A stretch of DNA of 13,740 nt from Acetobacteraceae bacterium (lineage in GTDB: Bacteria; Pseudomonadota; Alphaproteobacteria; Acetobacterales; Acetobacteraceae). Below, piece after piece: positions 13,680 through 13,740 of the stretch. The DNA lies in contig CANJXD010000108.1 of NCBI GenBank assembly GCA_947478535.1, positions 1-13,740 on the forward strand. Reading direction: 5' to 3'. Numbering within the stretch: position 1 is the first letter of the stretch; every line of letters begins with the position of its first letter. The position numbers and the translations under genes are program-made. Below the pieces are notes generated by a model, which was not told the DNA's origin, did not search any database, and was given only the letters and a program-made list of their open reading frames with translations.

Positions 13680-13740
13680 TCCAGACTCGCCCCGGTCCGC
13701 CGAACGGCCTCACCCCAGACGCGCATTTCAGTCTCGAGAA
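13676..13740 (-). CDS. Bug/TctC-family solute-binding protein (4), C-terminal fragment
   Basis: The minus strand reads LETEMRVWGEAVRRTGASLD then TAG (13678-13676). This is the typical last helix of Bug/TctC proteins, where E-x-x-x-W-x-x-x-V/I-x-x-x-G/N is followed by a short tail; compare the ends of the three complete Bug proteins here. Only about 21 codons are inside the window, and the rest lies to the right. Its stop overlaps the stop of the convergent CnbZ-like gene by 4 nt. The family call is short but specific, because the frame is open to the window edge and the motif is complete. Confidence 0.72.
   Translation of the reverse strand, partial: LETEMRVWGEAVRRTGASLD

Overview
The window looks like chromosomal DNA of a very GC-rich alphaproteobacterium. 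The best guess is Acetobacteraceae of the Roseomonas group. This rests on base composition, alternative GTG/TTG starts, RR-type signal peptides, and several orphan Bug/TctC-type solute-binding proteins. It is an inference from style, not a phylogenetic placement. I see no tRNA, rRNA, CRISPR array, transposase or phage gene.

Layout. (A) 1-96 (-) is the N-terminal piece of a MmcQ/YjbR-like gene, divergent from a secreted Met-rich DUF4412-like protein (183-800, +). (B) 5850 down to 858 (-) is a catabolic cluster: an orphan ABC-type binding protein, a Bug/TctC binding protein, a LigI-like amidohydrolase, a malate/lactate-type (Ldh2) dehydrogenase and a DapA-superfamily lyase/aldolase. A divergent IclR-family regulator (5932-6744, +) is its likely controller. 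A 207-nt gap inside the cluster carries two inverted copies of a CCCTCTCC palindrome, and a third copy lies at 821-843. (C) 8072 down to 6745 (-) is a second Bug protein coupled to a small cupin, divergent from a NIPSNAP-family protein (8146-8787, +). (D) 8895-9419 (+) is a small RTX calcium-binding-repeat protein whose N-terminus reads as a double-glycine (bacteriocin-type) leader. (E) 11774 down to 9443 (-) is a tightly coupled trio with 4-nt overlaps: an Asp-box beta-propeller, a carboxymuconolactone-decarboxylase-like protein and a maleate isomerase/Asp-Glu racemase-like protein. (F) 11873-12850 (+) is a third Bug protein followed by a protein resembling the RidA-like/CnbZ deaminases (12933-13679, +). 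It converges on the last 20 or so codons of a fourth Bug protein on the minus strand at the window edge.

The region is an accessory catabolic island. Each periplasmic Bug receptor sits beside a different small set of enzymes for organic or aromatic-derived acids, while the TctA/TctB membrane partners are absent. The most unusual single item is the RTX protein with a GG-type leader, since it pairs a type I-like repeat domain with the leader normally read by peptidase-containing ABC exporters. The beta-propeller/CMD/isomerase trio is the most interesting candidate for an undescribed pathway.
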